The notes beneath the pieces are model-generated. The model was not told the origin of the DNA, made no database searches, and saw only the letters and a program-made list of their open reading frames with translations. This document shows, piece after piece, positions 6,464 to 7,971 of a stretch of DNA of 7,971 bases. Source of the stretch: a bacterium (lineage in GTDB: Bacteria > UBA10199 > DSSB01); contig JAUHYS010000089.1 of NCBI GenBank assembly GCA_030426445.1, forward strand, positions 1 through 7,971, given 5' to 3'. Numbering within the stretch: position 1 is the first letter of the stretch; each line of letters starts with the position of its first letter. Made by a program: the position numbers and the translations under genes.

Positions 6464-7914
6464 CGCTTGAGCGCCTCCAACATGATTCGTGCTTTATTTT
6501 GTGACTCTAAATATTCCAACTCAGGCTTAGAATCCAAAACAACACCTGCCCCGGCTTGAAACGAGGCCTTGCCCTCTGCAAAAGCCAAAGTACGGATAAC
6601 AATACCTGTATTCATATTTCCCATATAATCGATAAAACCGACCGCACCTCCATAAGGTCCGCGACGGCCAACTTCGAGCTCTTCAATAATTTCCATAGCC
6701 CTGATTTTAGGGGCTCCACTTAAAGTCCCCGCTGGAAAGGTTGCACGCAAAACATCAATCGCATCCTTACCTTTTTTCAGTTTACCTTCAACATTAGAAA
6801 CAATGTGCATCACATGAGAGTACTTTTCGACTTTCATCTTTTCTGTTACTTTTACAGTCCCAGTCTTAGCAACTCTACCCACATCGTTACGCCCCAAATC
6901 CACCAACATTATATGCTCGGCAATTTCTTTAGGGTCATTTAGCATTTCTTGTTCCATTTTTTCTTCGTCTTCCGAATTTTTCCCTCGACGTCGCGTCCCT
7001 GCAATCGGACGCACTTGAATTTTATTCTCCTCTAAACTAACCATCACTTCCGGTGATGAACCGGCCAAGGCATGGCCTTCAAACTCTAAATAAAATAAAT
7101 AAGGAGAAGGGTTAATTCTACGTAAGTATCGATAGACTTCAAAAGGGTCACCCTTAAAAGGAGTCTCCCAACGCTGAGAAGGCACCACCTGAAAGATATC
7201 CCCTGCCCTAATATAAGCCTTGCTTTTTTCGATCATTTCAAGAAATTTTTTCTTTGAAGTATTACTTTTAACTTTGAGTATGTTTTTTTGATTTTTAATG
7301 CCTTTTTTAGAAAAATTATTTTTGAACCGGGCCAATAGTTGCTCCAGCCTGCTAACGCCTTTTTTATAAGCCTGTTGGATAGATTGCTTTTTTGTGAGAT
7401 GAACCAAAACTAAGATTTCGACTTCATGCAATAGATTATCAAAAGCAATCACATGGTCTTGTAACATCAACTGTGCGTCATAAAAAGGCAAACTCGGCTT
7501 CTGAAAGTTTGGCAGGCTTTCAATCAGTCGAACAATATCATAGCCCAAATACCCCACAAAACCTCCCGCAAAGCGAGGTAAATTTTTTAATGGCGCTGGG
7601 TGAAATTGTGACAATATATTTTGGACCATTTCTAAATAATCACCACGATGCTTTTCATGCTTTTTACCCTTAATGATTTCAATTTCTTTTTCTTTTGCAC
7701 GTAAAACCAAACTGGGTTCAGACCCTAAAAAAGAATATCTCCCCCACTTTTCTGCGCTTTCTAAACTTTCTAAAAGAAAACGGTAAGGTCCACGACACAT
7801 CTTAAGAAAAGCTGAAATAGGTGTCTCGGTATCCGCCTGAATACGTGCCACAATAGGAACTAAATTGGCATTTTGAGAGTTTTTTTTAAATTCTGAATAG
7901 GAGCTTATTTCCAT
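6454..7914 (-). CDS. trpE: Anthranilate synthase component I
   Basis: TrpE converts chorismate and ammonia to anthranilate and pyruvate, working as a complex with TrpG. The 486-aa length is typical. The N-terminus MEISSYSEFKKNSQNANLVP matches the family start. RFLLESLESAEKWGRYSFLG (45-64) contains LLES (47-50), the tryptophan-sensing motif, so feedback inhibition by tryptophan is expected. The chorismate-binding domain (about 225-482) shows GDIFQVVPSQR (238-248), RPIAGTRRRG (302-311), HIMLVDLGRNDVGRV (334-348), FPAGTLSGAPKIRAMEII (393-410) and QAGAGVVLDSKPELEYLE (453-470). The PIAGT motif has Ala305 where aminodeoxychorismate synthase PabB has a Lys (PIKGT), which supports anthranilate synthase. 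A Lys-rich, presumably exposed linker (199-223) separates the two domains. No Shine-Dalgarno is seen before the ATG at 7914. It is the first gene of the minus-strand block as far as the window shows. Confidence 0.97.
   Translation of the reverse strand: MEISSYSEFKKNSQNANLVPIVARIQADTETPISAFLKMCRGPYRFLLESLESAEKWGRYSFLGSEPSLVLRAKEKEIEIIKGKKHEKHRGDYLEMVQNILSQFHPAPLKNLPRFAGGFVGYLGYDIVRLIESLPNFQKPSLPFYDAQLMLQDHVIAFDNLLHEVEILVLVHLTKKQSIQQAYKKGVSRLEQLLARFKNNFSKKGIKNQKNILKVKSNTSKKKFLEMIEKSKAYIRAGDIFQVVPSQRWETPFKGDPFEVYRYLRRINPSPYLFYLEFEGHALAGSSPEVMVSLEENKIQVRPIAGTRRRGKNSEDEEKMEQEMLNDPKEIAEHIMLVDLGRNDVGRVAKTGTVKVTEKMKVEKYSHVMHIVSNVEGKLKKGKDAIDVLRATFPAGTLSGAPKIRAMEIIEELEVGRRGPYGGAVGFIDYMGNMNTGIVIRTLAFAEGKASFQAGAGVVLDSKPELEYLESQNKARIMLEALKRCS
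6474..6478 (-). promoter_or_regulatory. Ribosome binding site of trpG
   Basis: GGAGG on the minus strand, within the last codons of trpE, stands 10 nt before the trpG ATG at 6463. It supports that start and translational coupling of the two subunits in matched amounts. Confidence 0.75.
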
Positions 7915-7971
7915 AAGAAGAGATTCACAAGTTCAAAGAAAAAAAGCAAGTGAAAGAAATGAATGAAGATT
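7915..7971 (-). other. Upstream leader of trpE, truncated by the window edge
   Basis: These 57 bases precede trpE. Read on the minus strand they are pyrimidine-rich (runs such as GCTTTTTTTCTTTG and ATCTCTTCTT directly before the ATG) and contain no purine-rich ribosome binding site. No tryptophan-codon leader peptide, hairpin pair or convincing promoter is visible, but the stretch is too short to exclude an attenuator further upstream. Confidence 0.4.

Noticed and set aside
5891..7914. pabB/pabA instead of trpE/trpG
   Set aside because: The synthase has PIAGT with Ala305 instead of the PIKGT lysine of aminodeoxychorismate synthase, and carries the LLES tryptophan-sensing motif.

Overview
The window reads as ordinary bacterial chromosome, almost fully coding, with eight genes in two convergent blocks. 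The plus-strand block (1-3388) holds the 3' end of gatA, complete gatB, and mtnA. The minus-strand block (7914 down to 3378) holds trpE, trpG, a penicillin-binding-type lipoprotein, a SpoIID/LytB-family protein and an exported AMMECR1-domain protein. The blocks meet tail to tail and overlap by 11 bp at 3378-3388. There is no RNA gene, mobile element, CRISPR array or long intergenic region; the largest gaps are 51 bp (gatB-mtnA), 34 bp (trpG-lipoprotein gene) and the 57 bp after the trpE start at the window edge.

The organism is a bacterium that makes Gln-tRNA and/or Asn-tRNA by the indirect GatCAB route. A lipobox lipoprotein next to a SpoIID-family protein would suit a Gram-negative, non-enteric lineage, for instance a deltaproteobacterial or related uncultured group. 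That placement is an inference; nothing here fixes the taxon. Base composition drifts visibly: gatB is near 50% G+C in a sampled line, while the three envelope genes are far more A+T-rich.

Plus-strand block: gatA and gatB are joined by an ATGA stop/start overlap and encode two subunits of the tRNA-dependent amidotransferase. mtnA follows after 51 bp and encodes an enzyme of methionine salvage.

Minus-strand block: trpE and trpG overlap by 10 bp and encode the two anthranilate synthase subunits. No other trp gene follows. Instead, 34 bp downstream come three tightly packed genes (14 bp overlap, then a 3 bp gap) whose products all carry export signals: a small transpeptidase-domain lipoprotein, a SpoIID-type glycan-strand lytic enzyme, and an AMMECR1-domain protein with a signal peptide. 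This packing suggests a co-expressed cell-wall remodelling unit. The exported AMMECR1 protein is the least expected element, because the family is usually described as cytosolic and its biochemical role is not settled.
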